Below, one piece after another: positions 9,756 through 18,048 of a stretch of DNA of 44,445 nt (position 1 is the stretch's first letter; every line of letters starts with the position of its first letter). The DNA lies in assembly GCA_015067255.1 (NCBI GenBank), contig SVMS01000017.1, positions 1-44,445 on the forward strand, in the 5' to 3' direction. Source of the DNA: Oscillospiraceae bacterium. GTDB taxonomy: Bacteria > Bacillota > Clostridia > Oscillospirales > SIG519. The notes below the pieces were generated by a model. That model was not told the origin of the DNA. It worked only from the letters and a program-made list of their open reading frames with translations, and searched no databases. The position numbers and the translations under genes were made by a program.

Positions 9756-12011
9756 TCAGTTTGTAATTTCGTCGGAAACAATTCTCATTTCTACAGTAAC
9801 GGTGCTTCCCGTCTTAACCATTTCTCCTATTGCAGGAGTGCAGGAATAAACGACAAAGTCGCCGTTTCCTCCTGTGGAATTGAATTTCGCACTCAGTCCC
9901 GCATTTATAAGAGCTTGATTTGCCTTTGATGCCGAAAGCCCTTTTATATTAGGTACAGTAGTTTTTTCGGGCGGTACTGCATCGCCTGTATATACAACTA
10001 CTTTTCCGTTTGCAACCATTTTCTGTCCAGCATAAGGAAGCTGATTTTTTACTGTGTCTCCGTCTCCTACCACCGTTATTGAAAGCTTTGAATTTTTCAA
10101 GGTGTTTCTTGCATCGTCAACACTCATATTAACAACATTCGGAACATTGACTTCACTCTTCAAAAGCTCTTCAACGGAAAGAGTAGGCTCTATTCCCAAG
10201 TAGGGAAGCACGTCTGAAAGAATTTGTCTTGACATAGGCGCTACCTGCAAGCCGCCGGAAACTCTTGTAGGAATGTTGGGCTCGTCAAGTAATAAAAGCA
10301 ATGCTATTTCCGGGTCGTCTGCCGGCGCAACAGATAAGAAGGAAATAAGTCTTTTATCGGCTATACCCGCTTCGTTCTTTTTATCTGTTTTCTCCGACGT
10401 TCCCGTTTTTCCGCCTATACGGTAGCCTGCAATTGCAGAGTTTCTTCCCGAGCCGTTTGTTACAACAGACTCTAAAAGAGTTCTTACCTGTGTCGATGTT
10501 TCCTCTGAAATAACTTGACGAACTACCTTTTTGGAGAAGCTTTCCACTACATTTCCGTTTTCGTCTACAATTTCTTTTACTATATTAGGCTCAAGCAAAT
10601 AACCTCCGTTTACCGAAGCGGCAACTGCTGTTATCATTTGCAGAGGAGTTATTTTAAAGTTCTGTCCAAAGGAATAAACCGCCAAATCGACATTAGTCAT
10701 CTCATTGAGCTGAACATAAGATGCTCTTGCAGCTTCACCTGGAAGCTGTATGCCCGTTTTAGAGAAAAATCCAAAAGCAGAAGCGTAATTATATGTTTTA
10801 GCAACGCCTACACGCAAGCCTACTGTAATAAACACGGGGTTACAGGAATTGTAAAAGCCCTGAACAAAGTTTTCGTGTCCGTGTCCTGTTCTCTTATCAC
10901 AGCCTATTGACCTTCCCCAGCCCTCTACCTTTATTCCTCCGGTACAGTAGAAGCTATCGTTAAAAGTAGTAACGTCTTCTTCTAAGGCTATTGCTGCGGT
11001 TATGGTTTTGTAAACAGAGCCGGGCATATACTGGTCACTTATTGCTTTGTTTCTCCACATAGCATTAAGCGCTTTGCTTCTTGCTGTTTTATACTCTTCT
11101 TCGCTAAGCTCAGAAAGAGCTGACAAAACCTTTTCGTCGGTTATTGTAAAAGGCTCATTGAGGTCAAAATCGGGTTTTACCGACATAGCTAAAATTTCAC
11201 CGGTTTTTACATTCATAATTATTCCGGCGCCACGTTCCTCAACGTTATAATCCTCTACCGCCTGTTCCAATGTTTTTTCAAGAAAATGCTGAATAACCTC
11301 ATCAATAGTCAACACTATGCTGTCGCCGTTCTGAGGCTCAATATACATCTGATTGTCGTAGTCAAGCTCGCTTCCCTTTGCATTTGTCGCTGTTATTATT
11401 CTTCCGGGAACGCCTGAAAGATAAGAATCAAAATATTGTTCAACACCTGCAAGACCTTGATTATCTGAGCCTGTAAAGCCTATTACGTGAGATGCAAAAT
11501 TTCCAAAGGGATAATATCTTTTGGGGTCCTCTGCGATATTTACACAAAGAGTTAGCTTATTTTCTTTTATAAAGTCAAGAACCTTATCGGAAACCTCCTG
11601 CTCAACTCTTCTTTCAACTACCTCGTAAAAGGTTTTCTTTTCGCATATTTTTATAATTTTCTCACGATATTCCGAAACCTCTTCCGGAGTAGTTCCCAAT
11701 ATTTCAGGAAGTCCCGATATTATAGCCTGCTTTTGTGTATCGTTTTTTATAGAAGCAGGAGCTACGTATACAAGATATGCAGTTGCGGAAGCGGCAAGAA
11801 TTTTTCCGTTTCTGTCGTATATAGTTCCTCTTTGCGCCGCTATGCTTATATCCCTTGTCTGTTGGTCAATTGCCTTTTTCTGATAATATTCATAATTCAA
11901 AATCTGCAATTTAAAAAGATTGACAAGAAGCACGGAAAAACCGCCGATAATTATAACGAGTGCCAACGCAATTATTCTTTTATACATAGGTTTTGTAGCA
12001 CCTTTAGCCAT
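9756..12011 (-). CDS. Class B PBP with two PASTA domains (FtsI/SpoVD type)
   Basis: This is a D,D-transpeptidase that cross-links septal (or, for SpoVD, spore cortex) peptidoglycan with the SEDS partner FtsW. Counting from the ATG at 12011 it has a membrane anchor (about 11-33), a dimerisation domain and a transpeptidase domain with SVYK (about 332-335), SCN (389-391) and KTGT (536-539). Two PASTA domains follow (about 623-684 and 687-749). The 751-residue start is chosen for the GAGGAG site upstream; the ORF extends 13 codons further without support. The PASTA tail is shared by SpoVD and Gram-positive PBP2x/PBP1, so cell division versus sporulation cannot be settled here. As the only class B PBP in this cluster it probably serves division. 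Confidence 0.95.
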   Translation of the reverse strand: MAKGATKPMYKRIIALALVIIIGGFSVLLVNLFKLQILNYEYYQKKAIDQQTRDISIAAQRGTIYDRNGKILAASATAYLVYVAPASIKNDTQKQAIISGLPEILGTTPEEVSEYREKIIKICEKKTFYEVVERRVEQEVSDKVLDFIKENKLTLCVNIAEDPKRYYPFGNFASHVIGFTGSDNQGLAGVEQYFDSYLSGVPGRIITATNAKGSELDYDNQMYIEPQNGDSIVLTIDEVIQHFLEKTLEQAVEDYNVEERGAGIIMNVKTGEILAMSVKPDFDLNEPFTITDEKVLSALSELSEEEYKTARSKALNAMWRNKAISDQYMPGSVYKTITAAIALEEDVTTFNDSFYCTGGIKVEGWGRSIGCDKRTGHGHENFVQGFYNSCNPVFITVGLRVGVAKTYNYASAFGFFSKTGIQLPGEAARASYVQLNEMTNVDLAVYSFGQNFKITPLQMITAVAASVNGGYLLEPNIVKEIVDENGNVVESFSKKVVRQVISEETSTQVRTLLESVVTNGSGRNSAIAGYRIGGKTGTSEKTDKKNEAGIADKRLISFLSVAPADDPEIALLLLLDEPNIPTRVSGGLQVAPMSRQILSDVLPYLGIEPTLSVEELLKSEVNVPNVVNMSVDDARNTLKNSKLSITVVGDGDTVKNQLPYAGQKMVANGKVVVYTGDAVPPEKTTVPNIKGLSASKANQALINAGLSAKFNSTGGNGDFVVYSCTPAIGEMVKTGSTVTVEMRIVSDEITN

Positions 12012-12040
12012 CCTGTCACTCTCCTCATTTAATGTCAAAA

Positions 12041-12128
12041 TGCAGAACACAACTTTTGCAGCTATATTGCCGATTTTAGATTTCCTTTGTTTTTAGGGCA
12101 ATTCTGCTCAACTCATTTGCATTCTGCA
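12041..12128 (-). repeat. Imperfect inverted repeat between ftsL and the PBP gene
   Basis: Arms TGCAGAA and TTCTGCA mark the ends, with an inner ATTGCC/GGCAAT pair, giving an interrupted hairpin of about 88 bases. It fills most of the 140-base ftsL-PBP gap, unusually long for this otherwise compact cluster. There is no T-run, so it is not an obvious terminator. It may be a small mobile repeat or an mRNA stability or processing structure. Confidence 0.45.
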
Positions 12129-12151
12129 TTACATATAAATTATATTTATCT

Positions 12152-12565
12152 TTAGCTTAAAAATTCCAAAAAAATCGAAAATTGTCTTAAAGCTTCGTCA
12201 AATATACCACTCGACACATCCTCTATATATTCGACTTTATCCTCCGACGGAATACTTATGTATTCTATTTGATTTTTGTCGATTTTAATAAGCCCTAATT
12301 CTGTCTGAGCCCTTAATTCTATTGTGGATAAATCGGTTCTTTTTTCTAATGAAATATTAAGACGCTTCTTTTCATTCTGAAGCTCGCTCAATTCATTTTT
12401 TAAGCTTGATGCCTTTAAGGTAAGCTCATTGAGCTGAGCATCTCCGTATACCTTTATTCCCAAAAGTGCGACAATAAGCAGTGTAAATACAACAGTGTAT
12501 GCACTTACAAATTTTTTCTTTTTCTTCTTGGGAACAACCTGAGTTTCCCTTGTAATACTGCTCAT
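12152..12565 (-). CDS. ftsL: Cell division protein FtsL
   Basis: This is a small bitopic divisome protein. A Lys-rich cytoplasmic N-terminus (KKKKKK near residues 13-18) is followed by one membrane helix (about 20-42) and a heptad-like coiled coil (about 47-85, LNELTLKASSLKNELSEL...), then an extracytoplasmic tail. Length is 137 residues. The family is recognised by this layout and by its position between rsmH and the PBP gene rather than by identity. The start is the ATG at 12565 with GGAAGTGAG upstream. Confidence 0.88.
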   Translation of the reverse strand: MSSITRETQVVPKKKKKKFVSAYTVVFTLLIVALLGIKVYGDAQLNELTLKASSLKNELSELQNEKKRLNISLEKRTDLSTIELRAQTELGLIKIDKNQIEYISIPSEDKVEYIEDVSSGIFDEALRQFSIFLEFLS

Positions 12566-12599
12566 TTTCTCACTTCCGTTCTTTTCAAAATTTCAATTT

Positions 12600-13535
12600 C
12601 TATAATATTTGCGCTACCCTCAGTTTTGCGCTGTGCGCTCTTCTGTTATTTTCAAGCTCTTGCTGTGTTGCCGTTATAGGTTTTTTTGTTATAAGCTTTA
12701 CCTTGGGCTTGTTGCCGCAAACGCATACAGGAAACTCTTTTGGACATATACAACCCGTTGCCAAAGAGGTAAAAGCTGTTTTAACAAGTCTGTCCTCTAA
12801 AGAATGAAAGGTTATCACCGCTATTCTTCCGTCCTTTGCTACGCAATCTGTAAGCTGTGATAAAACCTCTTCCAATACCTTTGTTTCTAAATTTACTTCC
12901 ATTCGGATTGCCTGAAAGCTTCGTTTTGCAGGGTGCTTGTTTTCCCATCTTGAAGATGGAGGAAAGGCGCTCTTAATTATGGCGGAAAGGTCTGCCGTCG
13001 TCACTATGGGCGCCTTTTGTCTAACACTAACAATCTTCGAAGCGATTTTAGCAGAATTCTTTTCTTCCCCATAGGTGAAAAGTATTCTCTTTAAATCCTC
13101 ATATGAATATGTATTTACAAGCTCGTATGCATCAAAGGACTGCTGCCTGTCCATTCGCATATCAAGTCTTGCCTCTGAATTATAAGAAAAGCCTCTTTCT
13201 TCACTGTCAAGCTGAAAGGAGGAAACGCCTAAATCCATAAGCACTCCGTCAACCTTGTCTATCTGAAGCTCATCAAGAATTCCCCGAAGACGTGAAAAAT
13301 TGCTTTTTACAACTGTTACTCTGTCGGAAAACTTGCTCAGTCTTTCTTTGCCTGCCTTTATGGCATCGTCGTCCTGGTCAATGGCTATAAGCCTTCCGCT
13401 TTTCAGCCTTTGTGCAATAAGACTGCTGTGCCCTGCTCCGCCCATAGTACAGTCAACATATATTCCGTTTTCCTTTATGTTCAGCGCTTCAATACATTCA
13501 TTCGCAAGCACCGGAATATGTACAAAATCTATCAT
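12600..13535 (-). CDS. rsmH: 16S rRNA m4C1402 methyltransferase RsmH
   Basis: RsmH (MraW) methylates N4 of C1402 in the decoding centre of 16S rRNA using S-adenosylmethionine. The SAM loop VDCTMGGAGHSS is at about residues 27-38. GVLMDLGVSSFQLD and the C-terminal RRAHSAKLRVA are characteristic, and 311 residues is normal. Its ATG overlaps the mraZ stop by four bases (13532-13535), the classic coupled arrangement. Confidence 0.97.
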   Translation of the reverse strand: MIDFVHIPVLANECIEALNIKENGIYVDCTMGGAGHSSLIAQRLKSGRLIAIDQDDDAIKAGKERLSKFSDRVTVVKSNFSRLRGILDELQIDKVDGVLMDLGVSSFQLDSEERGFSYNSEARLDMRMDRQQSFDAYELVNTYSYEDLKRILFTYGEEKNSAKIASKIVSVRQKAPIVTTADLSAIIKSAFPPSSRWENKHPAKRSFQAIRMEVNLETKVLEEVLSQLTDCVAKDGRIAVITFHSLEDRLVKTAFTSLATGCICPKEFPVCVCGNKPKVKLITKKPITATQQELENNRRAHSAKLRVAQIL

Positions 13536-13960
13536 ATATCCAAATCGTTATCGTCTATAAGGGCTTCAATATTTACCTGTATATCATTTCCGTAATGCTC
13601 ATTCCAGGAGTTTTTGTCCCAGATTTCACAGTTCTTGGAAACACCTGCAATTACTATCTCTTTATCAAGCATTGCATACTCTCTCAAATCCTGAGGAATA
13701 ATTATTCTGCCCTGCTTGTCATACTCACCGTCTATGGCATTTGAATAAAAATGACGGCGAAGCTCCTTACCCTTGGTTCCGCTTATCAAATCTATCTTTT
13801 CTTTGAGAATTGCCCACTGAGAAGCAGGATAAATATCAAGATATCTTCCCGAGCCCTTTGTTACTACAAAGCCCTCTCCCAGCTCTTCACGATACTTAGC
13901 GGGAATAATTACTCTGCCCTTGGCATCAAGGGTATGAAAATACTTTCCCATAAATGACAT
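13532..13960 (-). CDS. mraZ: Transcriptional regulator MraZ
   Basis: MraZ is a DNA-binding protein of the AbrB-like fold that represses its own dcw promoter in studied bacteria. The two half-domains each carry the signature: DAKGRVIIPAKYREE near residue 13 and DKQGRIIIPQDLREYA near 88. Length is 142 residues. I keep the ATG at 13960 (MSFMGKYF), with AGGGGG about 11 bases upstream; an internal ATG three codons on is possible. It heads the dcw cluster. Confidence 0.96.
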   Translation of the reverse strand: MSFMGKYFHTLDAKGRVIIPAKYREELGEGFVVTKGSGRYLDIYPASQWAILKEKIDLISGTKGKELRRHFYSNAIDGEYDKQGRIIIPQDLREYAMLDKEIVIAGVSKNCEIWDKNSWNEHYGNDIQVNIEALIDDNDLDI

Positions 13961-13993
13961 ATGCAGTTATTCCCCCTTTCAAAAATCGGTCGA

Positions 13994-14071
13994 TTTACCA
14001 CTTTGTTTCACAAAATGGGCTAATTCACCACCATTTGTTATTATTATACCACTAAACAAGAAAAAATCAAG
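13994..14071 (-). promoter_or_regulatory. dcw operon promoter with GTGG repeats (possible MraZ boxes)
   Basis: The minus strand has TTGATT (14066-14071), a 16-base spacer and an extended -10, TGGTATAAT (-10 at 14044-14049). Around and after it are three GTGG-containing words: AGTGGTA at 14054-14048, TGGTGGTG at 14033-14026 and AAAGTGGTAAA at 14004-13994. MraZ binds short G-rich direct repeats upstream of its own gene in other bacteria, so these are candidate operators. The promoter is well supported by sequence, the operators weakly. The rest of 13961-14236 holds only this and the next terminator. Confidence 0.6.
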
Positions 14072-14170
14072 TGTTTTTTCTATTTTAAAGTTTTACAATT
14101 TTAGACATTTTTTTACTATCTAAAACACTATATATAGTATATACAACGTTCGGAAATGCGTATATATTCC

Positions 14171-14209
14171 AAAAATGCCGTTAAAGCTTGTTGAGAGCTT
14201 TAACGGCAT
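14171..14209 (-). terminator. Terminator after the VWA lipoprotein gene
   Basis: A perfect 14-bp stem (arms 14196-14209 and 14075-type partner 14175-14188) has a 7-base loop. On the minus strand it is followed by TTTTT (plus-strand A, 14171-14175). It separates the VWA gene from the dcw promoter. Confidence 0.85.
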
Positions 14210-14236
14210 CAAAAAAATTCGAAAAAAATTTCGGCT

Positions 14237-15490
14237 TTATGCACAATATTCGTTTATTATTTTTGTCATAAGTTCATTAAGTTTTTCAACATTGTATTGA
14301 CCTATTGTAGGCTCCAAGTGGTCATTTCCTATTCCGCTGTGATTTGTCAAAAAGGTATAGGTACCGCCTGTCAGCGTGCTAAGGCATCTCAAAGAAAATT
14401 CGGTATTTTCATCAACTCCGCTGGAAGCTATGGGGATTATTCTTATCCCCATACTTGAAGCCTCTTTAATGCTTTTAGCAAGGCTTTCTCTGACCTCTTT
14501 TCTTTCATAATGGGCAGGAGCATCAAGCACTAAAAACATAATTTTTACAGACTCTTTTTCCCATTCGTGTCCGAATATGCTGTCCGCCAAGGCTTCGTCA
14601 ACAGCCTCGGGAGTATCTCCGCCGCCACCGCTGAATTGCGCATTTAGGTTTTTAACAGCTTTGTTTATATCCTCTGTAAAAGGAAAGGCTCTTACTACAT
14701 ATATATCCTGAGTGTCTCTGTAAAAGTTAACGCTTAATCTTATTTGAAGCTCGCTGTTTTGACTTGCAACAGCAGAAACAACGCTTTGAAGCTCTTTTTT
14801 GAGGTATTCAAGCTCATCTCCCATAGAGCCTGTGGTGTCGATTGTCAGCATAAGGTCAAGCTTTTTTGTCTTTTCATTTTGAGCTTTTAAATCAAGCTTT
14901 ATTTCATTGTTTTCTTCGTTGCCGTTTATTGTATAGCTTACGCTTTCATCTGAAGAATAGGCAATTATTTTTTGAGGCTTAGTATTACTTTTTGAAAAAA
15001 CATCATAAAAAAGATAGGCTTTCCCCTTAGCATCTGTAACAGCTTTCCATATTGCGCTCCCCTGCTCGTCGTACAGCACAACCTTTGCATTTTTTACTCC
15101 CGTATCAACAGCATAACGAAGGGTGGGATTTATGTTCCACTGAGTCATCATTTTATTCCATTCTTCTTTTTGAAGCAGGGCTTTAAAAAAGTCAAAGTTC
15201 AGATTGTCGTTCCATTGTCCCGCAGTTAAAGTTCCTGCTGTAATTTCACTTTGTCCTTGAGAAGAATTACCGTTTTCTCCGATTACCTCTTTTGTATCTG
15301 CGGCAAAATCCTCTGTAGCTATGTCCTCTGTATATTCATAGCTCTCATCGGTAGCTTCTCCGTCAGTGGCGATAATAGTTTCATCTCCTGCGTCAAATAA
15401 CTCAAAAGAATTACTCTGCTTTGAACAGGCGCACAAAAGCACAGCTATAGCACAAATAAGGATTGCGAAAATTTTTCTTGTCTTTTTCAT
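14237..15490 (-). CDS. VWA-domain surface lipoprotein
   Basis: A lipoprotein signal with lipobox Cys at about residue 22 (LCAC) is followed by an acidic, Ser/Thr-rich spacer (about 30-95). A carboxypeptidase-regulatory-like beta module is suggested at about 130-200 (KNAKVVLYDEQGS...DAKGKAYLFYD). A von Willebrand A domain begins at about 210. The MIDAS metal site is DTTGS at 218-222, with GGGGDT at 288-293. VWA lipoproteins bind protein partners in a metal-dependent way at the outer face of the membrane; the partner is not predictable. The start ATG has AAGGTGG upstream. It lies between two terminators and is probably monocistronic. Confidence 0.85.
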   Translation of the reverse strand: MKKTRKIFAILICAIAVLLCACSKQSNSFELFDAGDETIIATDGEATDESYEYTEDIATEDFAADTKEVIGENGNSSQGQSEITAGTLTAGQWNDNLNFDFFKALLQKEEWNKMMTQWNINPTLRYAVDTGVKNAKVVLYDEQGSAIWKAVTDAKGKAYLFYDVFSKSNTKPQKIIAYSSDESVSYTINGNEENNEIKLDLKAQNEKTKKLDLMLTIDTTGSMGDELEYLKKELQSVVSAVASQNSELQIRLSVNFYRDTQDIYVVRAFPFTEDINKAVKNLNAQFSGGGGDTPEAVDEALADSIFGHEWEKESVKIMFLVLDAPAHYERKEVRESLAKSIKEASSMGIRIIPIASSGVDENTEFSLRCLSTLTGGTYTFLTNHSGIGNDHLEPTIGQYNVEKLNELMTKIINEYCA

Positions 15491-15559
15491 TTTTTAACCA
15501 CCTTTTTATGTCTTTTACTACATTAGACCTTTAAAAACAAAAAAAGTTCCCGAAATTGT

Positions 15560-15594
15560 AAAAAAATGCAAGGATATTTTTTAATACCCTTGCA
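15560..15594 (-). terminator. Terminator after the amidohydrolase gene
   Basis: A 12-bp stem (arms 15583-15594 and 15567-15578) includes one pair that is G-U on the minus RNA. The loop has four bases, and a seven-T run follows on the minus strand (15560-15566). The wobble orientation supports minus-strand use. Confidence 0.85.
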
Positions 15595-15599
15595 CTATA

Positions 15600-16763
15600 T
15601 TATGCAAATACGGTCATTTCGCCGTTTACAAATACGTATTCGCATTTGCTCATTATATTTAACGGATCGCCGTCAAATATTGCTATATCGGCGCTTTTTC
15701 CCACTTCCACAGAGCCGACATTTTTATCAATACCTAATATTTTGGCAGGATTTATTGTTATTGCCTCTAAAGCCTTCATATAATCCATTCCGTTTTTAAC
15801 GCAAAGAGCGGCACATATAGGCAAATACTCAATAGGAATTACGGGGTGGTCTGTAATAATAGCTGTCAAAACATCATTTTCAGAAAGAACTGCCGCTGTT
15901 CTCGGGGAAAGATTTTTAAGCTCAGGCTTTGAACGGTCGCACAGTACAGGACCGCAAAGAGCTGCAACATTGGCATTTTTCAGCTCATTTTTAATTATTT
16001 CTCCGTCAGTTACGTGTACTATTACAGGCTCTAAAGAAAACTCCTTGCAAATTCTCAAGGCTGTCATAATATCGTCGGCACGGTGAGCGTGAATATGAAG
16101 CTTCATATCCCCGTCAAGCACGGGCAGTAAAGCTTCGCACTTAATATCAAGCTCGGGCTCGTCACAATCCTCGTCATTTATTCCCGTTTCTAAATCCTTT
16201 TTATAGCGCATAGCCTTTGAAAGCTGTTCTCTTATTATTGCCGCCGTTGCCATTCTTGTAACGGGAGTCTGATTTTTGGAATGATAGGTGCTTTTAGGAT
16301 TTTCTCCCAATGCCATTTTCATAACAGATGCTTCATTTACAAGTCTTGATTCGGTGGTTGTTCCGTAGGTTTTCATTAAAACACCCTGTCCGCCTATGGG
16401 ATTTGCGCTTCCCGGACATATCAAAACAGTGGTAATTCCTGCTCTCAACGCATCGTCAAAGCAACGGTCAAAGGGATTTACTGCATCAATTGCTCTGAGA
16501 TGAGGGGTTGAAGGGTCGGTATCCTCGTTTCCGTCATCTCCTTCAAAGCCTAAAGAGTCCTCCCACATACCCACGTGAGTATGCGCATCTATAAATCCGG
16601 GAACAAGTATTTTCCCCGCTGCATCAAGCTTATCGTCAAAATTATCTTCAAACTCCGACATATCTCCCACTGCGGTAATTATGCCGTCATTTATGCTGAC
16701 AAAGCCGTTTTCGATAAATTCTCCGCCAACCATTGTAAATATTTTTGCATTGATTATCTGCAT
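15600..16763 (-). CDS. Amidohydrolase, imidazolonepropionase-like
   Basis: This is a metal-dependent hydrolase of the amidohydrolase superfamily. It has the opening beta sandwich (residues 1-50), then VPGFIDAHTHVG with the HxH metal pair, HIHAHR near residue 223, a later VIVHVTDG His and ITDHP with the last metal ligand Asp. The C-terminal NPAKILGIDKNVGSVEVGKSADI segment is typical of the imidazolonepropionase/dipeptidase-like branch. No histidine-degradation gene lies nearby, so the substrate is unknown. Length is 387 residues. The start ATG has an AAGGAGGGT site. It is divergent from yaaL. Confidence 0.85.
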   Translation of the reverse strand: MQIINAKIFTMVGGEFIENGFVSINDGIITAVGDMSEFEDNFDDKLDAAGKILVPGFIDAHTHVGMWEDSLGFEGDDGNEDTDPSTPHLRAIDAVNPFDRCFDDALRAGITTVLICPGSANPIGGQGVLMKTYGTTTESRLVNEASVMKMALGENPKSTYHSKNQTPVTRMATAAIIREQLSKAMRYKKDLETGINDEDCDEPELDIKCEALLPVLDGDMKLHIHAHRADDIMTALRICKEFSLEPVIVHVTDGEIIKNELKNANVAALCGPVLCDRSKPELKNLSPRTAAVLSENDVLTAIITDHPVIPIEYLPICAALCVKNGMDYMKALEAITINPAKILGIDKNVGSVEVGKSADIAIFDGDPLNIMSKCEYVFVNGEMTVFA

Positions 16764-16841
16764 AAAATATACCCTCCTTAAAGTATAAAAAAAGAATATT
16801 TGCCAAATAATATCAGTATATTTAATACTGAGGTGCTTAGA

Positions 16842-17066
16842 ATGAATTTTTCTTTTTCCGATTTTTTAAATGACAACAAAAAAGAAAAGAAACAAGACAT
16901 TAAAAAAGAGCTTGAAGAACTCAAAATAATGCTCGATTCTGCCAAAAACCGTTTTTCTGAAGCTTACGATTCCGACCTTGCAGAAGCGTGTATCTTTGAA
17001 ATCAATTCACTCAATGCACGCTATCGCTATCTTCTCAAATGCGCAAAAACCGATGCCAGCGCATAA
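16842..17066 (+). CDS. yaaL: YaaL/DUF2508 family protein
   Basis: This is a small soluble helical protein of 74 residues and unknown biochemical role. The family-typical C-terminal half reads SDLAEACIFEINSLNARYRYL, preceded by a charged coiled-coil-like region. The start is the ATG at 16842, chosen because GAGGTG lies just before it; the frame is open back to 16800. In Bacillus subtilis yaaL sits between recR and bofA. Here the yaaL-bofA link is kept but recR is absent. Confidence 0.85.
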   Translation: MNFSFSDFLNDNKKEKKQDIKKELEELKIMLDSAKNRFSEAYDSDLAEACIFEINSLNARYRYLLKCAKTDASA

Positions 17067-17091
17067 AATTTAAAATAACGGAGTGAGAATA

Positions 17092-17331
17092 TTGAAAACT
17101 GCCATTATTGTCGCCGCCTGTCTGCTTGCCGTTGGCGGCATTACATACTTGATAATTAAAAAGCCATCTGTAATCAAAAGTGCCTTTTACGGTCTGATAG
17201 GCCTTTTAGCTGTAAATTTATCCTCTATTTTCACAGGTGTAGGGATAGGAATAAACCTTTTGACATTAGCCTTTACCCTTACTCTCGGGCTTCCCGGCGT
17301 TGTTCTTATGCTTATTCTAAAATTGATTTAG
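17092..17331 (+). CDS. bofA: BofA-like pro-sigma-K processing inhibitor
   Basis: In sporulating Bacilli, BofA is a forespore-membrane protein that holds the SpoIVFB protease inactive and so delays pro-sigma-K cleavage. Homologues also occur in species that do not visibly sporulate. The 79-residue protein has three hydrophobic segments, including YGLIGLLAVNLSSIFTGVGIGIN and the C-terminal LTLGLPGVVLMLILKL typical of the family. The start is a TTG at 17092 with GGAGTGAG at the right distance; a GTG at 17083 is in frame but overlaps that site. Its 3' end overlaps the convergent NUDIX gene by 15 bases (17317-17331). Confidence 0.8.
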   Translation: MKTAIIVAACLLAVGGITYLIIKKPSVIKSAFYGLIGLLAVNLSSIFTGVGIGINLLTLAFTLTLGLPGVVLMLILKLI

Positions 17332-17856
17332 TCTGTCGCAGGCACGCAAAATACCCACTATTGTTTTTGCATCTTTAAATTCTCCCGAAAGAGCCTTTCT
17401 TTTTGCCTCACTTATAGGAAGTCTCATAACCTCTAAAAATTCATCTTCATCTAAATTTTGCTCTCCGAAGGATAAATCCTGTGCCATATAAATATATAAT
17501 ATTTCTTCACAGTAAGCAGGAGTGGGATAAACTTCACCTAAAAATTCCCACTCTTTTGCTGTTGCTCCCGTTTCCTCCGCAAGCTCACGCTTTGCGCACT
17601 CAAGAAGGTCCTCTCCTTTGTTGAGCTTACCTGCGGGGATTTCTGTTATCACTTCGCTGTAAGGATATCTGTACTGCTTTACAAGAAGAATTTCATTGTT
17701 CTCAGTTACAGCTACAACGCTTACACCGCCGTTATGCTCAATTACTTCCCTCGTCGCTTTTTGCTTATCGGGAAGCTCTATATCGTCTACTCTTAAGTTT
17801 ATTATTCTGCCCTTGTATTTGTATTCTTTTCCAAGCGTTTTTTCAATAAGGTTCAT
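17317..17856 (-). CDS. NUDIX hydrolase, ADP-ribose pyrophosphatase-like
   Basis: This enzyme hydrolyses a nucleoside diphosphate linked to another moiety, most likely ADP-ribose given the layout of the family. The complete Nudix box is visible: G-x5-E-x7-REL-x-EE-x-G, in GKLNKGEDLLECAKREL followed by AEETGA, near residues 75-97. It is 179 residues from the ATG at 17856. A GTG at 17865 would add three residues, but its GGTG is better read as the ribosome site. The gene is convergent with bofA and shares its last 15 bases. Confidence 0.9.
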   Translation of the reverse strand: MNLIEKTLGKEYKYKGRIINLRVDDIELPDKQKATREVIEHNGGVSVVAVTENNEILLVKQYRYPYSEVITEIPAGKLNKGEDLLECAKRELAEETGATAKEWEFLGEVYPTPAYCEEILYIYMAQDLSFGEQNLDEDEFLEVMRLPISEAKRKALSGEFKDAKTIVGILRACDRLNQF

Positions 17857-17945
17857 TTTTTTCACCTTTTTTCGTTTTTTAGCACATTTTTTGGACCGTT
17901 AATATATGCAAATTAACAAAATTTTAACATTCAGTTGTTTTTTTG

Positions 17946-17975
17946 TTGACATTTGTAATTTGTATATACTATAAT
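17946..17975 (+). promoter_or_regulatory. Consensus sigma-A promoter in front of a hairpin
   Basis: TTGACA (17946-17951), an 18-base spacer and TATAAT (17970-17975) match the consensus at both boxes. No gene follows on the plus strand: transcription would start near 17982 and meet a terminator hairpin about ten bases later. Confidence 0.7.
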
Positions 17976-17981
17976 GGTTTT

Positions 17982-18027
17982 ACTTTCAAAAAAAGAGGTC
18001 ATCCCGGCGGGGTGGCTTCTTTTTTTG
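17982..18027 (+). ncRNA. Candidate ~46-nt RNA ending in a terminator
   Basis: Downstream of the promoter, a 13-bp stem (17993-18005 with 18009-18021) and a GGC loop are followed by a seven-T run. Three pairs are G-U on the plus RNA and would be A-C mismatches on the minus RNA, so the structure is built for plus-strand transcription. It may be a very short regulatory or decoy RNA, or just a relic promoter-terminator. It may also help stop the minus operon ending at 18049, less efficiently. Confidence 0.4.
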
Positions 18028-18048
18028 CTTTGTGGATTTTCGCTCATC

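Noticed and set aside
17880-17940. Rex-like site before the NUDIX gene (TTGTTAA ... TTAAC)
   Set aside because: The spacing between half-sites is about ten bases rather than four and the second half is incomplete.
18001-18030. Same hairpin as a strong minus-strand terminator for the DUF2156 operon
   Set aside because: On the minus RNA three stem pairs become A-C mismatches, so it is much weaker in that direction; kept only as a secondary possibility.
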